DNA from: Takakia lepidozioides
Lineage: Eukaryota; Streptophyta; Takakiopsida; Takakiales; Takakiaceae
Assembly (NCBI GenBank): GCA_030704615.1
Contig: CM060732.1
Location: 8,370,001 to 8,434,000, forward strand
Reading direction: 5' to 3'
DNA: 64,000 nucleotides
Shown in pieces: positions 53,825 to 64,000 of the stretch. Made by a program: the position numbers and the translations under genes. The stretch's first letter is position 1, and each line of letters begins with the position of its first letter. The notes below the pieces were generated by a model, which was given only the letters and a program-made list of their open reading frames with translations, was not told the DNA's origin and ran no database searches.

Positions 53825-54983
53825 ACAAGGATTTGGGAGCACTGAAGGGTCAGGAAATTCGTATTGAGTTGGCTGCTGACACGTCAATCTTTCGGAGACC
53901 CTATAGATATAGTGACATGGAGAGGTCTTTGATTCAAATGATGACTCAAGATCTCTGGGAGGCTGGTTTGGTGGAGCTCTCTGGTAAAGAGTATGCTTCA
54001 GCCACAGTGATGCGAGCCAAAAAGGATGTCTATGGCAATTGGACGGAGAGACGTATGTGCGGTGATTACCGGCCTGTAAATCGTCAGACCAAGTCCGATA
54101 AGTATGTCATGCCCACACTTGAGGAGATCTTTGATGCCATTGGGCATGCCAAGGTTTTTAGCACTTTGGACTTGGATGGATTGAGTCGCAATCCATGCAT
54201 GAGCCAGCAGGATGACACTAGAGCTCGGTGGCATGATGAGACGGATGAGGAGATAGTGCCCAGATGGCATGCATCTGTTTTTTTGTGTATCTTGGCATTG
54301 AGAGGTCAGGTTGGACCTACAACAGGGATGACTTTAGTCGGAGTGTCTGAGGACCCTGAGGCTGGTGATGAGCCAGGTGATGCCAGAGATATACATGAGG
54401 ATTTGGCTGTGTTAGACTATCTCCGTACGGGAGACACTGCAGCCACTGTGACTGCTAGGGAGAGGGATAGGATCCTACAACGAGCCAAGAGGTTCAAGTG
54501 GGAAGGGATACACCTGCTCCGATGGTCGGGTGAGGATTGTGTCTCACCCCACACAGCGTGCACGGTTAGTGCGACATGCCCATGAGGAGTTGGGGCATTT
54601 TGGAGTGCAACGCACTCACAGTCTACTGCAGGGGCAGTATTGGTGGCGTGATATGCACAGCGAGGTGCAAGTTGCAACAGTTTGTGGCTAGGTGCATGGT
54701 GTGTGACAGGGTGCGTGCTTCATTCAACGGCCCTACACCACAGTTGCATCCTTTACCCACCATGGGATTCGGCTACAGGTGGAGTCTTGACTTTGCAAGG
54801 CCGTTGTCACTGACGATACGTCACCACAGATCTATGTTGGTGATGGTGGAGCACTTCTCCAAGTGGATTGAGTTGGTTCTGTTGCCTGACAAGGCTAGTG
54901 AGGGGGCTGTGTATGCATTATTGGATCGTGTGCTTAGCCGATTCGGTGCTCCAGCTGAGGTACTCACGGACCAAGGGAGAGAG

Positions 54984-55692
54984 TGGCTAGTGGCAGTCTA
55001 GTGGTGGACTAGTGGCTACACTAGTGGTGGCTAGTGGCAGTCTAGTGGTGGACTAGTGGCTGTACTAGTGGTTGACTAGAGGCAGCCTAGTGGTGCACTA
55101 GTGGTGGACTAGTGATAGACTAGTGTTTGGTGTGCACGTGTGTTGTGTGGTTTTGGACAGCGATGTAGTTGTGTAGCGATGTGTATGCGCACGACAGCTG
55201 TCAAGTTATTTTACCACTAGTGTGAAGTTAGCTAGAAAATAGCTAGCTTTTATATATTGATATTTGGGATTGATCCAAGTGTCAATCCAGGGACCAATAT
55301 ATGTTTGGGCACCTGGCGTGGTTATCTTCACGGTAGATCGTGGTGGGCCCATATTTCTCGAGTTGAGCCTCACCGCGTCTAGCTATGGCGCCGTAGTGTG
55401 GATTCCCCATGGCATGGGGTGCACTTGGCTCGACTTGTATTTGAGTGATGATTCTATACATGCGTGAGTTTATGCTTCAGCTTTATGAGCTCGCATGAGC
55501 TTGTGTGTATTCTTCTTTGTTTATCATTGTGATGGACTAGTGACAGCCTAGTGGTTGACTAGTGGCTAGACTAGTGGCAGCCTAGTGATTGACTAGTGGC
55601 TGCACTAGTGGTGGACTAGTGTTTGATGTGCACATGTGTTGTGTGGTTTTGGACAGCAATGTAGTTGTGGAGCGATGTGTATGCGCACGACA
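54984..55692 (+). repeat. LTR of copy 2
   Basis: gactagtgg-rich outer repeats (54984-55192 and about 55535-55692) surround the same core as at 44043-44372. It ends CGCACGACA, exactly as the 3' LTR of copy 1. The left outer repeat is expanded by extra gtggcagtctagtggtggac units. Confidence 0.7.
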
Positions 55693-57254
55693 AAAAAACC
55701 CGTTGTCTTTGAAGAGTACCCCCTCGTCCATGAGTGCCAGAATATTTGTGTTGGGAGTGAGATCTTCTCTTAGACCAGGGAAAGCTTCCGCATATGCTCC
55801 CTAGGTGACCGCTGAGAGGGCTTGAAGAGAGTAAAACGGGAGGTTGGAGGGGAGATAATCCTGAATCTTCGTACAAAGCGTCAGTATTGGGCTGTTATCC
55901 ATAGGGGGTTTTTCCATAAATGAGTGCACATCCTGAACCGTGATACAAATTGAATCCAGGTGCATGTTGTCCTTTGCGGTGACCAGGAAAGCAGGCCGGG
56001 GTGTTCTTTTGAAGACCATTGGAGTGACACAAGCAGCGACTGGAGCCTCAGAGGATTTGAGTTGCGAGCAGCCTCTGAGAGCCAGAGTTCGGAATGATTG
56101 CAGCTTTGTGCAGATCTTTGCAATTACTGGGTTGTAAGCGATGGCAGCAGGGCGAGGGAGAGGCCGGGGGGATCCACCAGTGGTCTCTTCAAAATGCTAG
56201 AGCTTGAGGCTACAGACTTCCTTTTGATGGCTGCCGCTTCGATCTCCCATCCGATTATACGGTGTTCTCCAGGGTGGGGGTTTGATGTCGGAGAAGAGTT
56301 GTGAATAAGGGGAGCAATACCAGCCTCCAAGTGGGTGAAACCAGCCCTTTTCCTTTTTAGCTTTGGGGCAATCTGCCTTGAGGTGCCCAGTTAGACCACA
56401 GTAATAACAAGCTGAGGATGATGTATCTTCAGACACTTTAACAGAGAAAAAGTTACCCTGATCATCTATTGGAAGTCTAATGAATTATGGCAGAATTGTG
56501 TCATTAGGCATCATAACCATGATCTTTGCAAATCCATTTTCATGAAGCCTTGATGCAATGGTCATACCTTTCCATGCTGGGTCCTTCCTCAATTCCTCCG
56601 TGCACATGCTGGGATCAAACACCGCCAAGCAACCCAAAAATGAACCGAAGAAATTGCCAATATCTGGAAGGAAGTGGAGATATTGGTCTGGGATATAAGG
56701 AAGAGAGATGATCCTAGGACTCCCATACTTTACCATTCATGTTTCCCATATTCTTGGACCAAGGAATATGTTTACGTTAAACCCATGCAAGTGAGGATTG
56801 AAGGAGAGGGCTGTACTCGCTGCCTCTTTGGATTCCATCCAATAGAGAGAAGCCCTTCCTCTTGCTTGACAAAAGTGATGGTGCAGGTCACCTGAACCAC
56901 CTAGGTGCCTGACGGCCCAGTCTCTCATGAAGGCTCTGCCAACCTTTTTTCCCGGGAAGTGCAGGATGATCCCCCTGCTCTCATTTCCGCAACCCGACTT
57001 TCAAGGTGGGTGGTTTTGATGTTGACAAGCGGGTGGTCCTCGCTCATGTTGTCCTGCAGAGCATCAGTCTCAACAGACGACCCATCCGAGAGATCAGTGT
57101 CCTGACTAGGAGGAGATCGTGGTGACTCGTCTACACTCACCGGCATCAGTATTGAGGGCCCCTGGGAAATCTCCACTGTGCTGGGAATTGGTGGGCGGGA
57201 CGACGAGGAGGGGTCCATGACACTGAGACCTCTGGATTGCGCTTGATGCGCCAT
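55693..57254 (-). pseudogene. LINE ORF1 (RNA-binding protein with zinc knuckle)
   Basis: It starts MAHQAQSRGLSVMDPSSSS at 57254, a Ser/Pro-rich N-terminus. It passes after frame changes through RASLYWMESKEAASTALSF and HGFNVNIFLGPRIWE, then FFGSFLGCLAVFDPSMCTEE and FAKIMVMMPNDTILP. This matches the DUF4283-type RNA-binding region of plant LINE ORF1. The zinc knuckle CYYCGLTGHLKADC (C-x2-C-x4-H-x4-C) is at about 56400-56360. Coding-like sequence continues to the LTR end at 55693 (AYAEAFPGLREDLTPNTNIL), where it is cut off. ORF2 is absent. Confidence 0.75.
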
Positions 57255-58010
57255 GAAGAATCCCGTTCCAGTGGAGGGCTACAAGCGCCGAGGAACTCCG
57301 AATCTAGTGGGACCTGATCTAGATGGAGCAGGTTTGAAGGCTTTATTGAGAAGAGGACCCATCGTTGGAGAGTGGAGATTGCAGCTTGTAGTACGCGGGA
57401 GATCACGTAGCTTGAGAAAGGTGAAAGAGAAGTGCTAAGTAGATCGAGATGGCAGGGAGTGAAGACTTACGGGAGCTGGCGGGCAAGGGGCCTGCACTCT
57501 TCAAAAGGAGAGAAGCACGGGCCGGAAGGAGAGGTTGAGGCTGGATGATCAGTTGAAGCAGGGACGCGACGTGAGGGGGACCTAGAGGGAAGTTAGTGAA
57601 GGTGATGGCTGCTTGGTGGCTGAGGCCAAAGTTTGTCGGTGATCATTACTCAAATGGAAGAATGAGGGGGATGATTGGTTGGGGCGGGGTTTAATGAATG
57701 AAAGTCGAGGATGGCACAGTTTGAAGGCGGCTTGGCATTAAGGGAGATTGATGAGGACTTACCATCGGTACAGATTTCAAGCATGCCGAAGGGATGAAGA
57801 TGGCAAGTTCATCAGGGGATGAAGCCAAAACATGAGGCTTGAAAATGACGTTCCGAGAGAAAATAGGGCGATGATGCAGGATTAAAATGATGCTTGGGGT
57901 ACGGGGGCTTGCTCCGAGGACAGATTGATGATGCCCCGAGATTGGGCTACAGGATGATAGAGACAAAGCGAGAGAAGCACCATAGATAGGCGTTCTCTCT
58001 CACCCCGTAG
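57255..58010 (-). other. Presumed 5' untranslated part of the LINE
   Basis: Non-coding sequence upstream of the LINE ORF1 start, with no domain; 57966-57691 is open on the minus strand but not recognised. The element's 5' end cannot be placed, but composition changes at about 58010-58060 to AT-rich DNA. Confidence 0.4.
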
Positions 58011-58437
58011 AACGCGGAGCTCTACCTCCGCCTCCATCCCCCACCTTCTTTCATTAGAATATCATTCATATTTTCCAATCTGAAAGAGTAATATTTCTGT
58101 ATATATGAATTTGTTACGTTCCATCAATATAGTTGGTTCACGAACCAATAACCATCACGTCATGTATATAATTCACCTACACCTTATTCACCGATACAAT
58201 TTGAATAAAAGCTCAAAAGGCAACCCCCCCAAAAAAAGAAGAAAAAATATCTACACTATTAACTAGTGAAGGTACATCTTCTACATTTTGGTGTTTTCTG
58301 GTGTAGGTACATCAGGATCTTCGCCCTTTTCAGCACTGATGCGTGGTCTCCCTTTAGGGAGCCAATAAACTTACTAGTAAACAACGAGGCATAAGCGCAG
58401 CGGGCGAGGAGAGAGCTACGGGTCGGGGTAGTGGGCG

Positions 58438-61383
58438 ATGGCTGCCGCGAGGGCCATGGCCTGCCAGTGCCTGTCCCATCCTTGTGACTACCGTTGCGCT
58501 CCCGGAGGATTGCTTACTGTTTTAGAGCACTGCCTGCAATTTTTAATTCTACCAGGAGTTCTCATTGTAGTCCACGAAATTGTTCAACTGTGGGTTTGAT
58601 CAGACCGTGCAGCTATGGCGGAGTTCGGAGCTCCCGTGTTGATGTATTCGAGGACAGTTGTAGCTTCCAGGATAGATGTAGTTCGCATTCGGGTTTCTCA
58701 GGTAGAGCTTGTTTCCCCAGCGGAAGGAATAGAAGCCTGTCAGATTTGGTCCTGGCTAGGGCACAAGTGTCTGTGGAAGAGAGAGACGCTGCGGTACAAA
58801 GTGGCACTCGTAATGTAGTAGATGTTCTTGAGGAAAGGGGATTGATTGAGTCGATTACTGGCGAGGAGCTTCGAGCCACATGTATGAAGCAGCCGTTGAA
58901 AGTATACTGCGGATTTGACCCCACGGCAGAATCTCTACACCTTGGAAATCTGTTGGGGATTATTGTTCTTTCATGGTTTCAGAGGTGATTCACCTCTATC
59001 GCAAATTTTTCTAAATATTCGTGGAATTTGTAAAGTTAGCAGCGTATTTTATTTGTCAGATCTACGGTTAGGCCAAAGGGTTGATTCGAAGACTTTTAAG
59101 CCACACCTGCTCCAGTAGGCAAGTTTATACTCTCTGAGTAGCGCAATGAAGTGAAGGATTTATAGCGGGAATGGGAAAAGGTGATCCAACAACGACGATT
59201 GGCATGTGAACAAATGTGGAGCAATTCCATCTGACAAATTAAATAGGATGCCATTGTTTCATATTCTCCAAGAATTCTCTTGGAGCATCGTACAGTAGAA
59301 ATCTTAATGTGAACATCTGAGACATCTCGAAGTAACTTTGAGGAAGTTGTGCTTTAGGTGTGGCCATGTTCCAGTCGCTTTGCTGGGAGGTGCTACCGCG
59401 AGAGTTGGTGATCCTTCGGGAAAGAGCAATGAAAGACCAGTAATGGATGATGAAACAATTTGCAGGAATTTGAAGGGCATTCGAGGGATTCTTGCTCAGA
59501 TCTTGAAGGTGGGTGCCTAGATTCTAACTTCATGTGAAATGTGTATCTGGATTCAAGAAACAGTGAGAGGATTTTATGACACTCAGGGAGGCCCTGGGGC
59601 CCGAAGGACACAATTAGAACGAGATATTTTATGCCGGTCTGTTTCTCTGTCAAGTCTCATTGAGGTTCATTTCACCTCAAACATGATGTGGTATCAGGTG
59701 GAAGATGTGGCTCCAGAAGAAATCGCGAATAAGAAAGAAGCCATCTCAGGCAAGAAGGAAGCCATAGAGAATGCATCTTCAGTGATAGAAACATCAGAGC
59801 TCATGGATAGAGATTGGGAGGCCAAGGAAAGGCACACTCCCATTATACTCAACAATTATGATTGGTGGAAGGATTTCAGTCTCTTGGACTTCTTGAGAGA
59901 TGTAGGGAAGTATGCAAGAGTGGGAACAATGATGGCAAAGGAGAGCGTGAAGAAACGATTGAACTCAGAGGAAGGCATGAGCTACACAGAGTTCACATAC
60001 CAACTGCTTCAGGGTTATGACTTTATCCATCTGTTCAAGGTATGGGGTTTAGGGTTTAAGGACACACCTCTACCTCATCTAAATTTGTTTGTCACTATTT
60101 TTCCAAAATCATTGTGGCATCTCCTTCCTCTCTCTCTGGTGTTCGCAACATTATAAGGTTCCTTTCTGGCTTTCTTACTCACTTTCTCTCTCAGCTGAGC
60201 TTGGTCTTAAGAAATTACATTCTCGTCCATCTCATCTCCTCCAGCCCTCAAGTATCATCCGAGGAAAATCTTAATGAGGGTGTTGGTGACTTTGTGCAAG
60301 TGGTATAACCTTTTCAGACTGGCTGAGTTTCATATATTATGGGCAAAACTTCACCCTATCTCTGAGTGGGTTAGTGTCCCACAAACATTCACAGCGAAAG
60401 GTCAATGTCTGGATTTGTAATGAGAGAGCACATGGGACACATGCGTTTGATTTGTCCAGATCTGTGTGCACAACTGTTGTTTCAGGAAGAGGGGGTGTCA
60501 GTACAAATAGGCGGGAGTGACCAATGGGGAAATATCACAGCAGGTACCGATTTAATACGGAGAGTGCTGCAGCAAGAAGGGGCCTATGGGCTGACATTCC
60601 CTCTCTTGCTAAAGAGCGATGGTAGCAAATTTGGAAAATCTGAGGGTGGGGCAATATGGCTATCAACCTTGCTCCTGTCCCCGTACAAATTTTACCAACA
60701 TCTGTTTGCAACACCTGATTCGGATGTTATAAGGTTCATGAAAATGCTTACTTTTGTTGACCTTGAAGAGATTCAAACCTTAGAACAAAGCATGGGTAAA
60801 GCCGGATATGTTGCAAATTCAATTCAGAAAAGGTTGGCCGAAGAGGTCACCCGTTTTGTTCATGGAGATCAGGGCTTGGCCGAGGCTGTGAAGGCCACCC
60901 AGGCATTGGCTCCTGGAGCATCCACCCGACTTGACTGGACAGCACTTGAAGCCATAGCTGAAGATGTACCATCATGTTCTCTTTCTCAATCTTCTGTCTT
61001 AAATTCCTCTTTGGTGGATTTGTGTGTAAGCTCTGGACTTCTTCCAAGCAAAGCTGGCGTACGGCGACTGATCAAGCAGGTATGCAAGTCATCCTAAGTG
61101 TACTGTGTTTCAATCGATACATTCATAAGTTTCAAATTCATTATAATAACTTAGCAGGTTTCTTCTCAAGGGCTCTGTTACTTGTCTGCTTGTCCTACTT
61201 GGACATCTTATGCCAAGAACTTTCATGGAATTTCACTGTTGATTTGGACAGGGTGGACTCTACCTAAACAATGAAAAGGTCGAAGACGAAGGGAAGTCTG
61301 TGGTGGCAGATGATATTGTCGATGGGAAGATGCTGCTATTATCTGTAGGCAAGAAGAACAAACTGGTGGTTCGCGTAGTATGA
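58438..61383 (+). CDS. TyrRS: Organellar (bacterial-type) tyrosyl-tRNA synthetase, five exons
   Basis: It charges tRNA-Tyr with tyrosine in plastids and/or mitochondria. Exons: 1, up to 58984; 2, 59358-59508; 3, 59698-60039; 4, 60486-61079; 5, 61252-61383. All have GT/AG borders and consistent phases. Exon 1 carries a Ser/Arg-rich transit-peptide-like region and [16 protein letters not shown] (HIGH-type motif). Exon 2 has [15 protein letters not shown]. Exon 3 has [17 protein letters not shown]. Exon 4 has [17 protein letters not shown] and KFGKS (KMSKS motif). Exon 5 completes the S4 RNA-binding domain ([14 protein letters not shown]). Exon 3 begins with an extra Lys/Glu-rich stretch ([20 protein letters not shown]). 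The start is uncertain: ATGs at 58438 and 58456 are in a different frame from the transit-peptide-like frame (58488-58984). That implies an indel, an unseen small intron or an upstream exon. Confidence 0.9.
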
Positions 61384-61524
61384 TTTCAGTAAGTCACAAA
61401 CCCACTTCCCCGTTTCTTCGCCTGATAAGCACTATTCTTACCAAATGGTTTCATCCCCTAAAAAATCTCTCTCAAATGGGGTCATGGATGTAAACCATGA
61501 TCAACTCTGCTGGATTAGTTCACA

Positions 61525-62160
61525 GACTCACTCGGTGTTCCTTTGACACATACCATACACTGATTTGAATATCAGACCCTGAACCAGTTTCAACCATGAT
61601 GCAGCTGGAGGTGACTTGTTCCACTTGGTAACTAGGAATTGAAGGAATATGTGCCCACTTTCCAGCAAAAAACCGAAATACCCCACTAACTAATGAGCCA
61701 ACTGACTGTATTCCTGGGTTAAGCAATGTTGGGCGGTAAGCATAGACTACAGACAGGGATGTCAACCATTTTGCACATCATCCTTGACTCATAGAAACTT
61801 CTGCTGAAGATGGGGAAAGTCTTCCTTGTCCTCACCAATGGATTCTATCCCAATCTCAGATCCACCCAAATATCTACATAACAGCGACCACAGATCAATC
61901 GATAGTGGGTTACGATTCATGGCAGATAGTTTCTCGGGGGTGCTTTCGCTATGTTCGAAGGACCAAGTGACAATCCTATTGTATTCAGCCAACCCTGCAT
62001 CCATCTGTCAGTGGTCTTCACCTTCCAAGAATTTCAACTCGACGCGGGTCTTTTTTTTATCAAACCCACCCTGCCATGGCTGGCTTATAAATTCTTTTAA
62101 GTCTCTTTCTTGGAGCTCGTGTCGCACAATATAGAGATTAGATCATACGAAGAGAATATT
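61525..62160 (-). pseudogene. Intronless coding segment with stops, unrecognised
   Basis: On the minus strand three consecutive stretches look coding: RDLKEFISQPWQGGFDKKKT, then MDAGLAEYNRIVTWSFEHSE and DLWSLLCRYLGGSEIGIE, then LTSLSVVYAYRPTLLNPGIQ and FFAGKWAHIPSIPSYQVEQ. Stops or frame changes separate them and no introns are seen, so a processed pseudogene or decayed gene is likely. It is convergent with TyrRS. Family not recognised. Confidence 0.45.
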
Positions 62161-62214
62161 TTGATCGACTGATGTGTGAGGATCTAACGGTTGAAGACTA
62201 AGTATGCCCTTTGC

Positions 62215-62466
62215 CAAATTCGCACAAGTCCTAGGACATATATTGCGTGCAGCAGAGCGCTGATGAAGGATTTGGAGAGCTATGAACAGGTGGTGCAGGA
62301 AGGGATGAAGACCAAATCGTTTTCCATGTATAGAGGAGTCCGCTCTTGCTTTTTTTTCTTGCATCAAGGTTTCAAATACGGAGATAGGGTTATCATGGAT
62401 GATGTGTGCCTCTTCCTGAAGAGGGTTTTACAAGAGGTTGGTTTTTCCATGAGTAGTGAGCGGTGA
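62215..62466 (+). CDS. Unrecognised coding-like exon
   Basis: The plus frame reads RALMKDLESYEQVVQEGMKT, SFSMYRGVRSCFFFLHQGFK and MDDVCLFLKRVLQEVGF, then a stop. It has balanced composition, but no domain and no clear start. Confidence 0.3.
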   Translation, partial: QIRTSPRTYIACSRALMKDLESYEQVVQEGMKTKSFSMYRGVRSCFFFLHQGFKYGDRVIMDDVCLFLKRVLQEVGFSMSSER

Positions 62467-62819
62467 ACAAAGGAATATTTGGAGGAGTATTCCTTACAAA
62501 AAAAGAAAATTATTCACAAACGAACCTGTGCCGAAATAAAACCCAAAGCTACATAGCGGGCTCGGACCACTACCAAGCCTACATCAGTGTTCAGCGACGA
62601 ACGGTGCGGGCACTTATGTTTCAAGAAAAATAATAAAAATAATAAAAAACCCTTTTGCACGTGTTAGGTCGAGTTTGGCCGAACCTTAACCCTTTTAGGC
62701 GTTTCAAGTTTGTGGTTATTTGCACTGTAAAAAGTACCTAATGTAGTTATCCAATAAAAATCTCATTTTTTTTCAGGTCAATGTCATCGATGTGTTTTAC
62801 ATCTACAATATCAACCAAC

Positions 62820-62881
62820 TTTCAAAATCTCAAGACAGAGCCGAAAGCCCTGGCCTTATTCGGGTCTAATCTCTGGGCAAA
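62820..62881 (+). mobile_element. Small LINE fragment
   Basis: caaaatctcaagacagagcc, gaaagccctggcc and gggtctaatctctgggcaaa match bases about 213-275 of the window-start LINE with substitutions only. Isolated relic. Confidence 0.6.
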
Positions 62882-62886
62882 AGAGC

Positions 62887-62912
62887 AGAGAGAGAGAGAG
62901 AGAGAGAGAGAG
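62887..62912. repeat. AG microsatellite
   Basis: An uninterrupted (AG)n run directly after the LINE fragment. Confidence 0.9.
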
Positions 62913-62945
62913 GGGTGAGGAAGATGTGGAGACAAGGAAAGCAGA

Positions 62946-63053
62946 ATGTTGAAATTGAAAGGGTCACAAGCAAATGTGGTGGTGTTCACTGTCTGTTTGA
63001 GTCTAATTTTGGCATCCTTGGGTTTTGTTGCGACAGTGAAGCGTACCAAGGTA
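62946..63053 (+). CDS. Possible first exon of a small membrane protein
   Basis: ATG, then LKLKGSQANVVVFTVCLSLI and LASLGFVATVKRTK, before an AAG|gtagga donor. One hydrophobic segment of about 20 residues is followed by basic residues, as in the N-terminus of plant DUF1218-type proteins. The resemblance is loose. Later exons are not identified with confidence; 63151-63333 is open (GPIVICGPNAGEIHSRYCF). Confidence 0.35.
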
Positions 63054-63536
63054 GGATTGTACTTAACCTCCTCTCGCTGTGTTTGGGAGTTGTTCATTGC
63101 AACCCCTTCTGCTCCATCACCCACATTTGTCTGGAAAGTTGTTACATTAGATGGGCATCCAGCAAAGAGGACCTATTGTAATTTGTGGGCCCAATGCTGG
63201 TGAGATTCATTCTCGTTATTGTTTTGATGAGGTTGTTCAAGCAGCCAACACCCTGCAATCATTCTCATTGTTGCATCGTACACCAATCGGCTTGGATTCA
63301 CTCCCAATTGTCCATCACTCACCTTGTATTTAAGCAATTCCATTAACATTTGCTTTCAGGATTGAGGGTCTAATGTTGGTCCAGTCTGTTAGACTACCCA
63401 CAGGATCTGTCTTTTGGTATGTAGCAACCCAAGGCTCGATGGATGTAGCATGCAAGGTATGAAAGTAAAGTTTGGGCCCAGTCAAGCAATGGCATGGATG
63501 CCCTTAATATTAGTCCATCCATGCAAAGATTGATAT

Positions 63537-63660
63537 TTGCTGAAAAACTAGCTGAAACATTAAAATACTTGCTGAAAAACTGGCTGAATTATAGAAATAC
63601 TTGCTGAAAAACTGGCTGAAATATTGAAATACTTGCTAAAATTCTTGATTGAAATACTGA
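63537..63660. repeat. 32-bp minisatellite, about four units
   Basis: Units ttgctgaaaaactggctgaa plus atattgaaatac start at 63537, 63569, 63601 and 63633. The first three are well conserved and the fourth is degenerate, followed by more gaaatactgaaa-like words to about 63710. Confidence 0.85.
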
Positions 63661-63710
63661 AACACTGAAATTTTGATGTACTGAAATTATGTAGGCATTT
63701 GAATATGCTG

Positions 63711-64000
63711 TGATTTAAAGTCTGTACCCTATATCTAACCAACAAAACCACAACACTCCAATAGTTGATCTTACCAGCTATTCTTCTTAGAGATTGCATT
63801 GCCCCCAAAGCTAAAAGTGAAATCAAATGGACGAGACAATGATGAATCAATTATCTTCTCTATTGGTCTGGACTTATCCTCCTCTGATTCGTCTACCAAT
63901 ACAAGTCTTGTGCAGAAATTTTTAGTTAAGTTTTATTCTTAAGACTTTTTAGTGTATTATCGGCTGATATACTTTGTAATACCATCTATACAATCGTGAT
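63711..64000. other. Window end, nothing recognised
   Basis: AT-rich sequence with no supported ORF, splice site or repeat. Confidence 0.4.

Larger units (their letters stand above)
52708..55692 (+). mobile_element. Methyltransferase-gypsy element, copy 2 (deletion derivative)
   Basis: It begins inside the methyltransferase domain (match to 39577 onward, GEMVRVLRHLQLHQ region), so it lacks gag, protease and motifs I-IV. It retains motifs VI, VIII (VHRPRLWW) and X (ERERAMGF), the linker, and the RT N-terminus to FSTLDL. It then jumps to the RNase H/integrase linker (DGLSRNP), deleting the counterpart of about 40985-41940. Integrase sequence stops at LTDQGRE, followed directly by LTR sequence, so the core end, PHD finger and polypurine tract are lost. 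Confidence 0.85.

Overview
The window is nuclear DNA of a green plant. Supporting signs are spliced genes with GT-AG introns, a mitochondrial F-type ATP synthase OSCP gene, an ALOG (LSH/G1) nuclear protein, an organelle-type tyrosyl-tRNA synthetase, plant-style PPR cassettes, interstitial TTTAGGG-like repeats and plant transposon families. The PPR style and the retroelement types suggest a non-seed plant (lycophyte, fern, bryophyte or charophyte alga). That is an inference and the species is not identified. Genes are sparse; most of the sequence is transposon debris and unannotatable intergenic DNA.

Layout. 1-2.2 kb: 5' part of the OSCP gene on the minus strand, with a LINE fragment in the intron at the left edge. 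2.8-11 kb: intergenic, with a tandem duplication, two hAT-like MITEs, two adjoining Tourist-like MITEs and an OSCP-derived fragment. 12.3-13 kb: one intact ALOG gene. 17-25 kb: unrecognised minus-strand coding pieces, a decayed Ty3/gypsy fragment, a CACTA-type non-autonomous element with perfect 3-bp target duplication, and one copy of a MULE-like repeat. 25-29.2 kb: three tandem-repeat systems, one with coding-like units. 29.5-30.5 kb: gag-like ORF. 33-33.9 kb: broken PPR cassettes.

36.3-44.6 kb holds the most notable object. It is a Ty3/gypsy element whose pol carries, between protease and reverse transcriptase, a C5 cytosine DNA methyltransferase (motifs I, IV, VI, VIII and X visible). Downstream of the DDE integrase it also carries a PHD finger. 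A deleted second copy (52.7-55.7 kb) is joined directly to the integrase of a different gypsy element (48.1-52.7 kb). The LTR of that second gypsy element has five GAAGCTTC heat-shock-like palindromes at exact 31-bp spacing just upstream of a TATA box. The first 11 nt after the predicted start site are the reverse complement of the primer-binding-site position after the LTR, which looks like Tf1-type self-priming. A MULE-like MITE with a 9-bp target duplication splits this LTR.

55.7-58 kb: LINE ORF1 (minus) with a zinc knuckle. 58.4-61.4 kb: five-exon organellar TyrRS gene. 61.5-64 kb: a decayed coding segment, a LINE fragment, microsatellite and minisatellite, and unassigned exons.

The host genes are unrelated housekeeping or developmental genes and do not form a pathway. 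The retroelements are all lesioned here, so they are read as relics of families that may have intact copies elsewhere.
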